A stretch of DNA of 64,000 nt from Selenomonas sputigena_A (GTDB lineage Bacteria; Bacillota; Negativicutes; Selenomonadales; Selenomonadaceae). Under the pieces are notes generated by a model. It was not told the origin of the DNA. It searched no databases and was given only the letters and a program-made list of their open reading frames with translations. Shown piece by piece: positions 1 through 8,357 of this stretch (position 1 is the stretch's first letter; each line of letters starts with the position of its first letter). The stretch lies in contig NZ_CP194411.1 in assembly GCF_051603425.1 (NCBI RefSeq), positions 1,426,001 to 1,490,000 on the forward strand, written 5' to 3'. A program made the translations under genes and the position numbers.

Positions 1-40
1 AGGCGAAGCGGGAAGCACGGCGAAATTCGTCGTGGGGTAG
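1..40 (+). CDS. sbcC: SbcC exonuclease subunit, C-terminal end only (partial)
   Basis: Only the last dozen codons are inside the window, reading KGEAGSTAKFVVG and a TAG stop. The identification rests on a longer copy of the same end at 5241-5537, which carries the ABC signature (SGGESF) and Walker B (IFIDEGFGTLD) typical of the SbcC/Rad50 C-terminal lobe. SbcC is the ATPase of the SbcCD nuclease that cuts DNA hairpins and processes ends. The intact body is presumably just upstream. The 40 bases differ from the downstream copy at one position (25 versus 5522). Confidence 0.75.
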   Translation, partial: GEAGSTAKFVVG

Positions 41-103
41 GTATGGGGTGCTGCCGTTGCTATTTTGGTGTCTATGTGGAATCAATAAGAGGAGAGGGAT
101 ACC

Positions 104-3061
104 ATGGATCAAGATCAGTATGTAGATAAGGTATACAATGAAGAGCGTCGATTGATTCAACAAGCGGAACGCGATAAGAGACTGGTCTTCTTTGTTGGGG
201 CAGGAGCGTCGATTCCGTCAGGTATGCCATCATGGAAGGAAGCCATAGAGATTATCAAGGAACGGATGGATGTTGCGCCGCAAGACGATTTCCTGAAAGT
301 TCCTCAATACTATTATGTGCAGTACGGAAAACGTGATTACACACGTTTGATGAGGGAAGTTTTTAAGCATAAAAAGACGTTGTCTCCGAATGATATACAT
401 CATGAAATTTTCAAGTTTCAAGTCAGTACGATTGTGACAACCAATTACGACTATTTATTAGAGGAAGCCGCTAAAGCTACTTATCGCGTTGTAGATGTAA
501 TTAGTCGTGATAGTGATTTGGTCTATGGGTTTGCAGAAAGTAAAATCATAAAAATGCATGGCGACTTTGGGCACGATAATTTTGTTCTCAAGGAAGAAGA
601 TTATCTGAACTATGCACAGAACTTTCGCTTGTTGACAGCATATATCAAGGCGTTGATTGCGGGTAATACGCTTGTATTTATTGGATATTCTTTCAATGAT
701 CCGGATTTGAAACAAATATTTTCATGGGTCAAGGAGATATTGGGACGCGATATGCCGCGCTCTTATATGATTGTAGCGGATCGACCGTATTCTGAGATGG
801 AGGTCAATTATTTTAAGGCGTTTGGGATAGAATTGCTCTATGCTGCACGCAAAATCACTGATTATAAGAAGTTAAAAAATGAAGAACGAACTTTGAGAAT
901 GTTGAAATTTTTAAGAAAGGAAGAAGATATTAGCGAACTCGACAAGGTATATCAATTTCTTATACCATTTCAAGATATGAATTACGTTCACTTGAAGTAC
1001 ATAGAAAGAGCATTTCGTTTAATCGGGGTTCATTTGAATGATAATAAGATCATGATGGATGATGCCCGTGACAAGGGGCGAGAGATTTTAGATGGCATCC
1101 GTGCCATTGCTGCTGAACAGGTTGCCTTGTTTAGAGAACGATATGAAGTGCCTGAGAAAGATATTGAGAAGTATCAATCGATTTATGAAGTACTCGTGAA
1201 AAGCAGCGCGTATTTCCTAGCTGCCTCAGCAGATCGCGAGCATGTCATGAAAATACCTGATGAGACAGAGATTCTTCGACAAAGGGCGATTTCTGCCGAT
1301 AGAATTATGCGTGCTGTCATGAGCTATAATATGGCTGAACTAAGAAGGTTCAGGCATAAAAATAAAAAACTTTTATCGGAGCGAAATCCATTGTTGTATA
1401 TGGAGCAAGCCGCGTTGTCTTATCATTTGCTTGAATATGCCGAAGCTTATGAGTACCTACAGAAAGCGGCGATGGGCTTTTATCAACAGGAGAAATTTGT
1501 CTGGTATTTTATTACTCAGATGAATCAAAAATATTTGGCTAATATGATTAGTCAAGGAGTTTCTCCAGGATGTACAAGTGAAGATGGCAAAAGGATACAA
1601 AAAGAAGCGGCAAATATCAATTTAGACAAAATCTTCTATAGCTTGCCGCAGATAGGATACGCTCAGAATGAATTTTTGAGAGAACTATATACCATGCAAT
1701 TATTTTATATAGACTTCATCTCAGCTCATGATAAATCGGAAGAAGCCGAGGAAGAAGCGCAAACCTCTTATGTCATGTATGTTAAAACACCGAGCATTTC
1801 GCAGCTGTGGCAACAGGTGGTGGATAGCTGGTCTTATGTTATAAAAAACTATGTTTTTGTTGATCGCTATCGTGAATTTTCACGCAGTCTCCAATTATAT
1901 GCGCAGACGGTGCTGACTACGATCACAACACCAGACATACCTTCAGAAAAGGGCGCGTTGCCTATTGGCGAGTGTGGGAATATTAAAGTATCGGAACTTA
2001 CGGGGGATGATGTGTTTTTTATTCTTCGCTATTGCCCTGCGGAAAATATGGAGCGGAGATTGTCAAAAGCCGATATGGATCTGATTTCTGTTGCTCAGGA
2101 TGGGCAAGAACGACTGAAATGCATTTTAAACAATATTCAACAATTGGACGGCATGCAAAGGAATGAAATCTTTGAAAAGATTTTGATCTTGCTGTATTAC
2201 ATACCGTTGACAACTGAGCTGATTGCAATGATTTTGCATGAGTTAACACAGCGTGTTTCTGGCATTGATTTTCGTTCAAGAGCAAACAAAGTAGCTAATC
2301 TTTTTTCACGAATTGCTCGTCAGAAGTGTATTAGTAAAGAGCACGAAGAGTGCATATCTCTGCTGCATGAATATCTTGATTCGATATTGCAAGCGATTAT
2401 TGGTGGTGGGAGGATTGACAAAAATGGAGCGTGTCTGGTTCTTTCACATGGACTATCCCTGTATAAGGGCATACGAAATGAAAAATTCGCGAGCGAACAT
2501 ATATCCTCGTTGATGCAGGAAAAATATCTTTATGTGTTGGATGTCCTTTATCCTTACGTTGATGGAGCGGCAAGAAGAGGCATTCGCTCTTTGGCAGGAA
2601 AAAAGAAATGGGAATGGGATATTGCTGCCATGGAATTGTTCTGCCGATTGCTCCGATCTGGAATATTGAAATCTACCGTTAAATTAGAAGAGGCATTTTT
2701 TGATTTTGCAAAAACGATTGAGGATGATCGTGGTAAAGGATATCCTAGCCAGTATGAGAATGCCTTAGTGTATATTACGAATGCCAATTTGAGTGGATGT
2801 TTTAAGCAGAAAGATAAAGCACGCGAGTTCGTTCAAAAGAGTGGCATATCTTTTTATGATTGGATATTCGATTGGGAGAACTTTGATTATGCAAATTTTA
2901 ATGTTGATTGGCTTGCACGGTGCGCGGAAAATTTATTAAAAACGATTGGAGAAAATGTACGAGTACGAAAAAAGATTCAAGAGGCAGTACGAAAGCAATA
3001 TCTGAATGGACATATAAACGCCAGTGCTATGAGGCGATATTTTGAGATCTTTGTCGTTTAG
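104..3061 (+). CDS. SIR2-domain protein, candidate NAD-depleting defence effector (DSR-like)
   Basis: An N-terminal SIR2 fold fills about the first 250 residues: glycine-rich GAGAS at 32-36, TTNYD at 112-116 with the catalytic-type Asn114, KMHGD with His152, and IGYSFND from 193. These residues are intact, so NAD hydrolysis is plausible. The remaining roughly 700 residues look entirely helical, with no membrane segment or known motif, like the long sensor half of DSR1/DSR2-type anti-phage proteins (DSR2 is also about 1000 residues). The start has a good ribosome site (GAGGAGAGGG). The gene is clearly AT-richer than the flanking chromosome and sits directly after the sbcC end, followed co-directionally by an ATPase and a TOPRIM protein. 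SIR2 assignment is firm; the defence role is inference from family and context. Confidence 0.85.
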   Translation: MDQDQYVDKVYNEERRLIQQAERDKRLVFFVGAGASIPSGMPSWKEAIEIIKERMDVAPQDDFLKVPQYYYVQYGKRDYTRLMREVFKHKKTLSPNDIHHEIFKFQVSTIVTTNYDYLLEEAAKATYRVVDVISRDSDLVYGFAESKIIKMHGDFGHDNFVLKEEDYLNYAQNFRLLTAYIKALIAGNTLVFIGYSFNDPDLKQIFSWVKEILGRDMPRSYMIVADRPYSEMEVNYFKAFGIELLYAARKITDYKKLKNEERTLRMLKFLRKEEDISELDKVYQFLIPFQDMNYVHLKYIERAFRLIGVHLNDNKIMMDDARDKGREILDGIRAIAAEQVALFRERYEVPEKDIEKYQSIYEVLVKSSAYFLAASADREHVMKIPDETEILRQRAISADRIMRAVMSYNMAELRRFRHKNKKLLSERNPLLYMEQAALSYHLLEYAEAYEYLQKAAMGFYQQEKFVWYFITQMNQKYLANMISQGVSPGCTSEDGKRIQKEAANINLDKIFYSLPQIGYAQNEFLRELYTMQLFYIDFISAHDKSEEAEEEAQTSYVMYVKTPSISQLWQQVVDSWSYVIKNYVFVDRYREFSRSLQLYAQTVLTTITTPDIPSEKGALPIGECGNIKVSELTGDDVFFILRYCPAENMERRLSKADMDLISVAQDGQERLKCILNNIQQLDGMQRNEIFEKILILLYYIPLTTELIAMILHELTQRVSGIDFRSRANKVANLFSRIARQKCISKEHEECISLLHEYLDSILQAIIGGGRIDKNGACLVLSHGLSLYKGIRNEKFASEHISSLMQEKYLYVLDVLYPYVDGAARRGIRSLAGKKKWEWDIAAMELFCRLLRSGILKSTVKLEEAFFDFAKTIEDDRGKGYPSQYENALVYITNANLSGCFKQKDKAREFVQKSGISFYDWIFDWENFDYANFNVDWLARCAENLLKTIGENVRVRKKIQEAVRKQYLNGHINASAMRRYFEIFVV

Positions 3062-3087
3062 CTATATAGAGGATAGACCACCTGCGC

Positions 3088-3116
3088 TTTTAATACAGGG
3101 GAATGTAGGATATAAT
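3088..3116 (+). promoter_or_regulatory. candidate promoter for the ATPase/TOPRIM pair
   Basis: A perfect TATAAT lies at 3111-3116, with a weak -35 (TTTTAA) 17 bases before it. It stands in the 94-base gap after the SIR2 gene, suggesting the ATPase and TOPRIM genes can be transcribed independently of the SIR2 gene. Confidence 0.5.
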
Positions 3117-3155
3117 GAAGCCGTAGAATAAAACGACTCCAAGGAGGCGCGAGAT

Positions 3156-4319
3156 ATGATCAGAAGTATAGAGATCCATGGATTTAAAAGATTTGAACAC
3201 ATACAGATGAAAGACTTCGGGCGAGTCAACCTTTTCGTTGGACGGAATAATGTTGGAAAAACAACCTTGCTGGAAGCGCTCTTAGCCTTTTGTTGCGGTA
3301 AAAGTTTTTTGCCGTTTGCCCATATGGCGATCCTGCATCGTCGGCATGATATGATGAGCTTGCCATCGAACGTAGTCTCTTCAGCGTACAGTTTTGCTGA
3401 TATGATTTTGCAGTCTTTTATGATGAAAAAAAATCCACAAAGCCTGGCTTTTTCGTTTGCTGCGGAGGTGGATGATGAAAGACACACCGTAGAGCATCTG
3501 TTTTCTCCGGGCGAAATATTTGAGGAGTTTTTTCCAAAGCATATGGGGGGGATTGGCAATCCTGAGCCATCCATCATCGATGTGCCAAATATCCAGATGC
3601 AGTCCGGCAACGGGTTCAGTATACAACTCCGCCGACAAGTGATAGGCACATGGAAGATTATGGTCGATAATGAGGAAGTTTTATATCAGATTGCAGTACC
3701 GGATATTGCTGAGGAAAAAAATCAGCGACCGTTGCTCTTAGCACGATTCAATGATATTTTATCTCACAGGATAGAGCGGGATAATCGGAGAATCTATTCG
3801 CAAATGAGCAGAGAGAATAAAATTGATAACTTTGTCGATGAATTGAACCAATCGTTCAAGAATCTGGAAATCGAGAAAATAGAGAACATCCCCTTTCCAG
3901 ATGGTTCAGAGTCTCCAATTTCGTTTTTGATGAGCAACGGGGAACACATTCCGCTCTATGCAATGGGCGATGGTGTTCGCCGTTGGTATACTGTATTAGG
4001 TGGGATGTTATCTTTTCGTAATGCCATTCATTGTTTTGAAGAGATTGACAGCGGTTTCCATCATGAGGCGCAAGAGCAATTGAGCAAGAATCTTTTCAAC
4101 TATGCAAACGCATACAACAACCAGTTGTTTATGACAACGCATAACATAGAATATATGGATACACTTTTGGCGGCAGCGAAGAAGCGTGGTGGTGATTGCT
4201 TGACTAAGGAGGTTCGCATCATCACGTTGCGCCAAGACGAGAAAGGAATCACGCATCGCATTATGGACGGGGAAGAGGCTCTGTGGGCGAGAAAAAATGG
4301 ATTGGAGCTGAGACGATGA
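3156..4319 (+). CDS. OLD-type AAA ATPase (AAA_15/AAA_21 family), defence-associated
   Basis: ABC-like ATPase head of the kind found in OLD, GajA and AbiL-type proteins. It opens with a strand that leads into Walker A GRNNVGKT at 29-36. Walker B is FEEIDSGFH (Glu295/Glu296, Asp298), followed by the H-loop MTTHN (His329). The SMC-like arm is short, and there is no nuclease domain in the chain: the TOPRIM half that OLD proteins carry at their C-terminus is encoded by the next gene, whose start overlaps this stop (ATGA). The ribosome site AAGGAGG is strong. The expected role is an ATP-gated switch for the TOPRIM nuclease; this follows from the family, while the exact trigger and target are unknown. 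Confidence 0.85.
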   Translation: MIRSIEIHGFKRFEHIQMKDFGRVNLFVGRNNVGKTTLLEALLAFCCGKSFLPFAHMAILHRRHDMMSLPSNVVSSAYSFADMILQSFMMKKNPQSLAFSFAAEVDDERHTVEHLFSPGEIFEEFFPKHMGGIGNPEPSIIDVPNIQMQSGNGFSIQLRRQVIGTWKIMVDNEEVLYQIAVPDIAEEKNQRPLLLARFNDILSHRIERDNRRIYSQMSRENKIDNFVDELNQSFKNLEIEKIENIPFPDGSESPISFLMSNGEHIPLYAMGDGVRRWYTVLGGMLSFRNAIHCFEEIDSGFHHEAQEQLSKNLFNYANAYNNQLFMTTHNIEYMDTLLAAAKKRGGDCLTKEVRIITLRQDEKGITHRIMDGEEALWARKNGLELRR

Positions 4320-5095
4320 ATGCCATGATACTCTGTGAAGGGGAATCGGATGGTATCGTTCTGAGCCAATATTTTCATTATCGCTTCGGCTTTTCTTTTG
4401 TAAAGGGAACGAAATGTGCGAATGATACTAGACGTGCTTTTCAGTATGTGAAAGATAAAATGAACCTGACAATTCAGATGGTAGGCGGGTGCACGAATTT
4501 TTGTACGGCTTTGGAGGATGTCCTGCGAGTGAATCACGTGAATACGGATGATGAGAATCAATTCACGCATATTGCTGTGATTGCCGATCATGACAGTGAC
4601 CGTGAAAAAAACAACCTGCTGCAAAACCTCAATCAAGTCCTGGAAGATCTGAATGATTGGAGTCGAATGCCGACATTGCAGGAAGGGAATTGGTGTCAAG
4701 GCATACAAAACACAGATATGGTAGGACGTTTAGTAGCCGTTGAATTGCTCTTTTTGAGCATCCCGCTGGAGGAGAATGGCGCTTTGGAAACATTGCTTTT
4801 GTCTGCTTTGGAGAAGAAGGCGGGCAGCGAGTATCTTGCGCAGCAATCGCGAGAGTTTATTGATGAGTTAATGCAAAATCAAGTACGGCTTCCCAAGGAA
4901 TATTTGGCATCAAGAGCTGAACAGGTGAAGGCACCATTGGCTGTATTCTTTGCCGTTGCCGCACCGACACGCATGTATCAAAAACAGCAGGCAGTCTTTG
5001 ACATGATCGATTGGAGTTCTCTGGAAGAGATGCAGAGAACTTTGCAGGCGTTTGATATATTTGATGCAGAGGAGCAGGGGCATGGAGTGACTTGA
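4316..5095 (+). CDS. TOPRIM-domain protein (DUF3226-like), split-OLD nuclease partner
   Basis: The start ATG overlaps the ATPase stop, so the two are translationally coupled. TOPRIM signs are the first-strand glutamate (ILCEGESDG, Glu8) and the acidic triad in IADHDSD (Asp91, Asp93, Asp95), which together bind the metal of OLD-like nucleases. A later segment (ENGALETLLLSAL) is characteristic of the DUF3226 family. At 259 residues it is a stand-alone TOPRIM subunit. With the preceding ATPase it forms the two halves of an OLD/GajA-like nuclease, resembling AbiL-type pairs. Whether the SIR2 protein belongs to the same system is not decided by the sequence. Confidence 0.8.
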   Translation: MNAMILCEGESDGIVLSQYFHYRFGFSFVKGTKCANDTRRAFQYVKDKMNLTIQMVGGCTNFCTALEDVLRVNHVNTDDENQFTHIAVIADHDSDREKNNLLQNLNQVLEDLNDWSRMPTLQEGNWCQGIQNTDMVGRLVAVELLFLSIPLEENGALETLLLSALEKKAGSEYLAQQSREFIDELMQNQVRLPKEYLASRAEQVKAPLAVFFAVAAPTRMYQKQQAVFDMIDWSSLEEMQRTLQAFDIFDAEEQGHGVT

Positions 5096-5240
5096 AGAAT
5101 TTACGATAGAGGCGAAGGGCATGGGTATTGCTGTCGGTGCCATGATGGCGATTGTGGCGCTGAAAAGATGGTTGTGCCGTCCATGGCGATATGTGTTGCG
5201 GTGAGCGGCAGAAGATAGAAGAATTGTTTAAGCAGGATGC

Positions 5241-5537
5241 GTGAAATCCGGCGGCGAATCCTTCCTCGCCGCTCTCGCCCTCGCGCTTGGCCTCGCTGAT
5301 GTCATCACAAGCTAAGCCGGCGGCATCCGCCTCGATACCATCTTCATCGACGAGGGCTTCGGCACGCTCGACTCCGAGACGCTCGACCTCGCCGTCAAGA
5401 CACTGATGGACCTGCAAAAAGGCGGCCGCCTCGTCGGCATCATCTCCCACGTCGAGGAGCTGAAAAGCCGCATCGACGTGCGGCTTGAAGTGGAAAAAGG
5501 CGAAGCGGGAAGCACGGCGAAGTTCGTCGTGGGGTAG
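5241..5537 (+). pseudogene. sbcC: displaced sbcC 3' fragment with an in-frame stop
   Basis: The frame ending at the TAG at 5535-5537 reads the SbcC C-terminal lobe: signature SGGESFLAALALALGL, then Walker B DTIFIDEGFGTLD and ISHVEEL, ending KFVVG. No upstream part of the gene is present, and a TAA at 5313-5315 interrupts the frame where SbcC usually has a tyrosine (AGC-TAA-GCC). Its last 40 bases repeat positions 1-40 with one mismatch. It therefore marks the right border of the AT-rich SIR2/ATPase/TOPRIM island. The 145 bases between the TOPRIM stop and this fragment contain nothing I can identify. Confidence 0.85.
5498..5537. repeat. right copy of the 40-base sbcC-end repeat flanking the island
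   Basis: Matches positions 1-40 at 39 of 40 bases; the only difference is G at 5522 against A at 25. The match stops immediately after the TAG, where the flanks diverge. The left copy belongs to the presumed intact sbcC; the right one is part of the broken fragment. Further homology to the left of position 1 cannot be seen in this window. Confidence 0.9.
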
Positions 5538-5543
5538 GGGAGT

Positions 5544-7469
5544 TCACTCCATAATTCCTGCCATTTTCAGCAGATACTGGGCGTTGCGCGTTGTGCAGCG
5601 CCCTTCTTTTATCTTGTAGTCGAAGAGGATCTTGCCGTCTTCGTAGCTTTCCTCGAAGTGCCAGTTCGTGATGGGGGCGCTGTCGCTCTTGATATTGCAG
5701 AGCTCGAAGTCGTGCGTTGAGACGAGGGTCAGGAAGAGCGGACCGGTGAGCCGTTGGATGGCTTCCTTAGCGCCGACGAGGCGGTCGGCGCTGTTTGTGC
5801 CTTTGAAGATTTCGTCGATGACGATGAGCATGGGGAGGGACTTTTCTTTGAAGGTCATCATGTTTTTGATGCGCAGGATTTCAGCGTAGAAGGTCGAAAG
5901 GCCGTGCGCTGCATCGTCCGTCACGCGGATCGAGGTGAAGATGTAAAGCGGCGAGAGCCGCATGGCTTCCCCGGGCACGGGGGCGCCGGCGAAGGCGAGC
6001 ACGCAGGCGCTCGCAATGGTGCGGAGATACGTCGTCTTGCCCGACATGTTCGAGCCGGTGATGATGCGTGTTCCGGCTGCAGCCTCGATGCCGTTCGGCA
6101 CGGCATTTTCTTCGGGAATCAATAGGTGTGTGAGCCCGGAAGCCTCAAGGCGGGGCCCGCCTTCTTCGAGGAGTTCGGGGAAGACGTATTTCTCACGCAC
6201 GAGGCCGATGCTGGCGAGGGACAGCAGCACTTCGATTTCCGCCCAAACCGCGAGCCATTTGCCGAGATGGCGGCTGGCTTTTTCCTGCCAGTTGAGGACG
6301 CGGCGTGCGAAGTGGAGATCCCCGAGGTAAAGGGCGTTCGAGAGCAGGAGGAAGATGATGTTGTGGCGCGTGTTGGCGTAATCGGCAAGGGAAGCAAGAC
6401 GGCGCAGGGAACGCGTGGCCTCACCGTCGTGGAGCGTTTCCTGCAGGGATTTGAGCTCCGAGCTTTGGAAGGTGCTCTCTTCCAGGCGGGAGAAGAGCAT
6501 TTCGTAAAGGTGCAGCTCGCGATGCATGTCTGCAAGCGGCTTCTGTGTGGCGGCGGTGCGCTTGCCGAGGAGGAGGCTCAGGATGAGCTGGATGAGGATG
6601 ATGGCAGTCGGAATCTCCCAGACGATGAGCTGCATGGCTGCGCCGACGAGGGCAAGCAGAAGCGAGCTGGGAAGAACCCAGGAAATGAAGGCCGTGCCCG
6701 CGCGCTGCCTTTGGTTCAGGAAGGCAGGGGCAGAAGCCGTTTCGATGTTGTCGTTGCCGTCTGTTGGATTCGGGGCGTCAGACACAGCTGCTGCGTCATT
6801 TTCCGTTTCTGACGCTGTGCCGGGCGCAGGCTCCGCAGGGCGGCAGCACATGGGCATGTCGGTGCTCTTGGCGCCCAGCACGGTGAGGAGCGGCTTCGTA
6901 TCGTGCCCGTTGGGCAGGAGTGCAGCTGCAGCTTCCAGTTCGAGGACGAGCAAAGGGCGTGCAATAAGCTCTTTTACAGCCGCCTGACGCTTTTTGGCCA
7001 GGGTGCGGTTCCGAGGAAAAGGCGAGAGCGCGGCGGCGAGCCGATCGCGTCCCGCCTTTGTGCGTGCGGCGCAGATGTACTGGTAGATGGAAGCGGGTCC
7101 GAAGAGGCTCAGATCCTGCGCCTGTGGCAGATCGTCGCGCAGATGCTCGCTGCCGGTCACGGGGAAACTTTGCCATTCGCAGGAAAAGCGCGCGAGAAAA
7201 TTCGAAAGCGTTGCGATATGGCTTTCGAGCAGGATACGCTGCTCGCCGAGACGGTTGTGGCGGCGCAGCAAGGCGGCGAAGGTGAGCGCGAGCGCCGCCG
7301 CCAGCAGCAGAAGCCAGAGCGCGTTCGTATCCCAGGCTGCCGCCAGTGTGAGCAGCAGGAGAAAGAAGATGAAGAGGCGCAGCCAGGAGAGTACCTGCGA
7401 TTGGCGGGACAGGCGCCGTTTTTCCGCGAGATCGGTCTCCCGTGCTGCCTGAAAGAAAAGTTTGTTCAT
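5544..7469 (-). CDS. membrane-anchored MutS-like ATPase
   Basis: The C-terminal third is a MutS domain V ATPase: Walker A GSNMSGKTT (Lys478), Walker B MLIVIDEIFKGTNSADR (Asp552, Glu553), and a switch LVSTHDFEL. Unlike repair MutS it lacks the mismatch-binding domain and has hydrophobic pairs near residues 29-68 and 262-305, so it is probably membrane-bound. Such short MutS-like proteins are widespread in Firmicutes and Bacteroidetes and have no settled function. I choose the ATG at 7469 because GGAGG lies nine bases before it; in-frame ATGs at 7559 and 7514 have weak sites. The gene points toward the sbcC fragment and is divergent from the ccm operon. Confidence 0.8.
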   Translation of the reverse strand: MNKLFFQAARETDLAEKRRLSRQSQVLSWLRLFIFFLLLLTLAAAWDTNALWLLLLAAALALTFAALLRRHNRLGEQRILLESHIATLSNFLARFSCEWQSFPVTGSEHLRDDLPQAQDLSLFGPASIYQYICAARTKAGRDRLAAALSPFPRNRTLAKKRQAAVKELIARPLLVLELEAAAALLPNGHDTKPLLTVLGAKSTDMPMCCRPAEPAPGTASETENDAAAVSDAPNPTDGNDNIETASAPAFLNQRQRAGTAFISWVLPSSLLLALVGAAMQLIVWEIPTAIILIQLILSLLLGKRTAATQKPLADMHRELHLYEMLFSRLEESTFQSSELKSLQETLHDGEATRSLRRLASLADYANTRHNIIFLLLSNALYLGDLHFARRVLNWQEKASRHLGKWLAVWAEIEVLLSLASIGLVREKYVFPELLEEGGPRLEASGLTHLLIPEENAVPNGIEAAAGTRIITGSNMSGKTTYLRTIASACVLAFAGAPVPGEAMRLSPLYIFTSIRVTDDAAHGLSTFYAEILRIKNMMTFKEKSLPMLIVIDEIFKGTNSADRLVGAKEAIQRLTGPLFLTLVSTHDFELCNIKSDSAPITNWHFEESYEDGKILFDYKIKEGRCTTRNAQYLLKMAGIME

Positions 7470-7615
7470 ATCATGATGCCTCCGAACAGAGATGCTTTCT
7501 AATGCATTTATCATTTTATCTATTATATCCTCTGTCTGCCGCTCCTGTCCAGTATTCATTCTCGCTAGCTTTTGGATGGAGTATTAAAATATTCCGTGAA
7601 TCATGGAAATATTTA

Positions 7616-7624
7616 TGCTATAAT
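7616..7624 (+). promoter_or_regulatory. extended -10 promoter of the ccm operon
   Basis: TGCTATAAT (perfect TATAAT at 7619-7624 with the TG extension) sits in the AT-rich divergent spacer; no good -35 is visible, which an extended -10 can tolerate. Transcription from here would start near 7631, so the earlier ATG at 7572 in the ccmA frame cannot be the start. Confidence 0.6.
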
Positions 7625-7697
7625 AGCTAATAAGAAAAAATCTGAGCCGACAAGAAAAAATACATGCGATTTTCTTGGGCCATCCGCGGGGAGCGTG

Positions 7698-8357
7698 GTG
7701 CGTTTGGGACATGACGTTTCGATTTCTTTTGCGGCTGCGGGTATATGCTTTGCCGATCATCCGGTTCTGCACGATTTAAGCTTTACGCTCCGTCCCGGCT
7801 CGATCGTCGCGGTGCGCGGCGCGAACGGCAGCGGCAAGTCGACGCTTCTGCGGCTCGCGGCAGGGCTTCTGCGTCCGACGGAAGGACGCGTCACGGCCTG
7901 CGGGGCGGAGGCGGAGCTAGAGCGCGGAGACTGGCAGGCGAGCATTGCCTGTCTCACGCCGGAGCTTTCTTTTTATCCGTTGCTGACAGCGGAGGAAAAT
8001 CTTGTTTTTTTCCTCGGGCTGCGCGGCATTTCTCTGACACGGGAAGAAAAGCGCCAGCTTTTTCGGCGTGTGGGGCTTCCGGGAGCGGAGGATTGGCGGA
8101 AGGCGTCCGCTTCTTTTTCCACGGGCATGGGGCAGAGGCTGAAACTTGCCGTACTGCTCGCCTCGGATGCGCCCGTATGGCTGCTCGACGAACCCGGCGC
8201 AAATCTCGACGATGCGGGACGCGGGCTTGTTGCATCTCTGGCGCAGGAAGCGGCAGGGGAAGGGCGCCTCGTGCTCTGGGCGACAAACGATGCGGGGGAG
8301 GAGGCGGCTGCCGATGCAACCATCCATCTGGAGCGGGGCGAGGCTCGTCTTTCGTAA
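7698..8357 (+). CDS. ccmA: haem exporter ATP-binding protein CcmA
   Basis: ABC ATPase of the CcmAB complex, which releases haem-loaded CcmE in cytochrome c maturation. Walker A GANGSGKST falls at 41-49, an atypical signature FSTGMGQR follows, and Walker B is VWLLDEPG. The length, about 219 residues, is normal. The start is the GTG at 7698, with GGGGAG just before it and downstream of the mapped -10; TTG at 7704 is an alternative. It overlaps ccmB by 44 bases. Assignment is secured by the following CcmB, CcmC, CcmE and CcmF. Confidence 0.85.
   Translation: MRLGHDVSISFAAAGICFADHPVLHDLSFTLRPGSIVAVRGANGSGKSTLLRLAAGLLRPTEGRVTACGAEAELERGDWQASIACLTPELSFYPLLTAEENLVFFLGLRGISLTREEKRQLFRRVGLPGAEDWRKASASFSTGMGQRLKLAVLLASDAPVWLLDEPGANLDDAGRGLVASLAQEAAGEGRLVLWATNDAGEEAAADATIHLERGEARLS

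Noticed and set aside
5121..5204. A 27-codon ORF after the TOPRIM gene (start MGIAVGAMMAIVALKRW)
   Set aside because: It has no ribosome site, sits in the junction sequence before the sbcC fragment, and resembles no family; chance is as likely.
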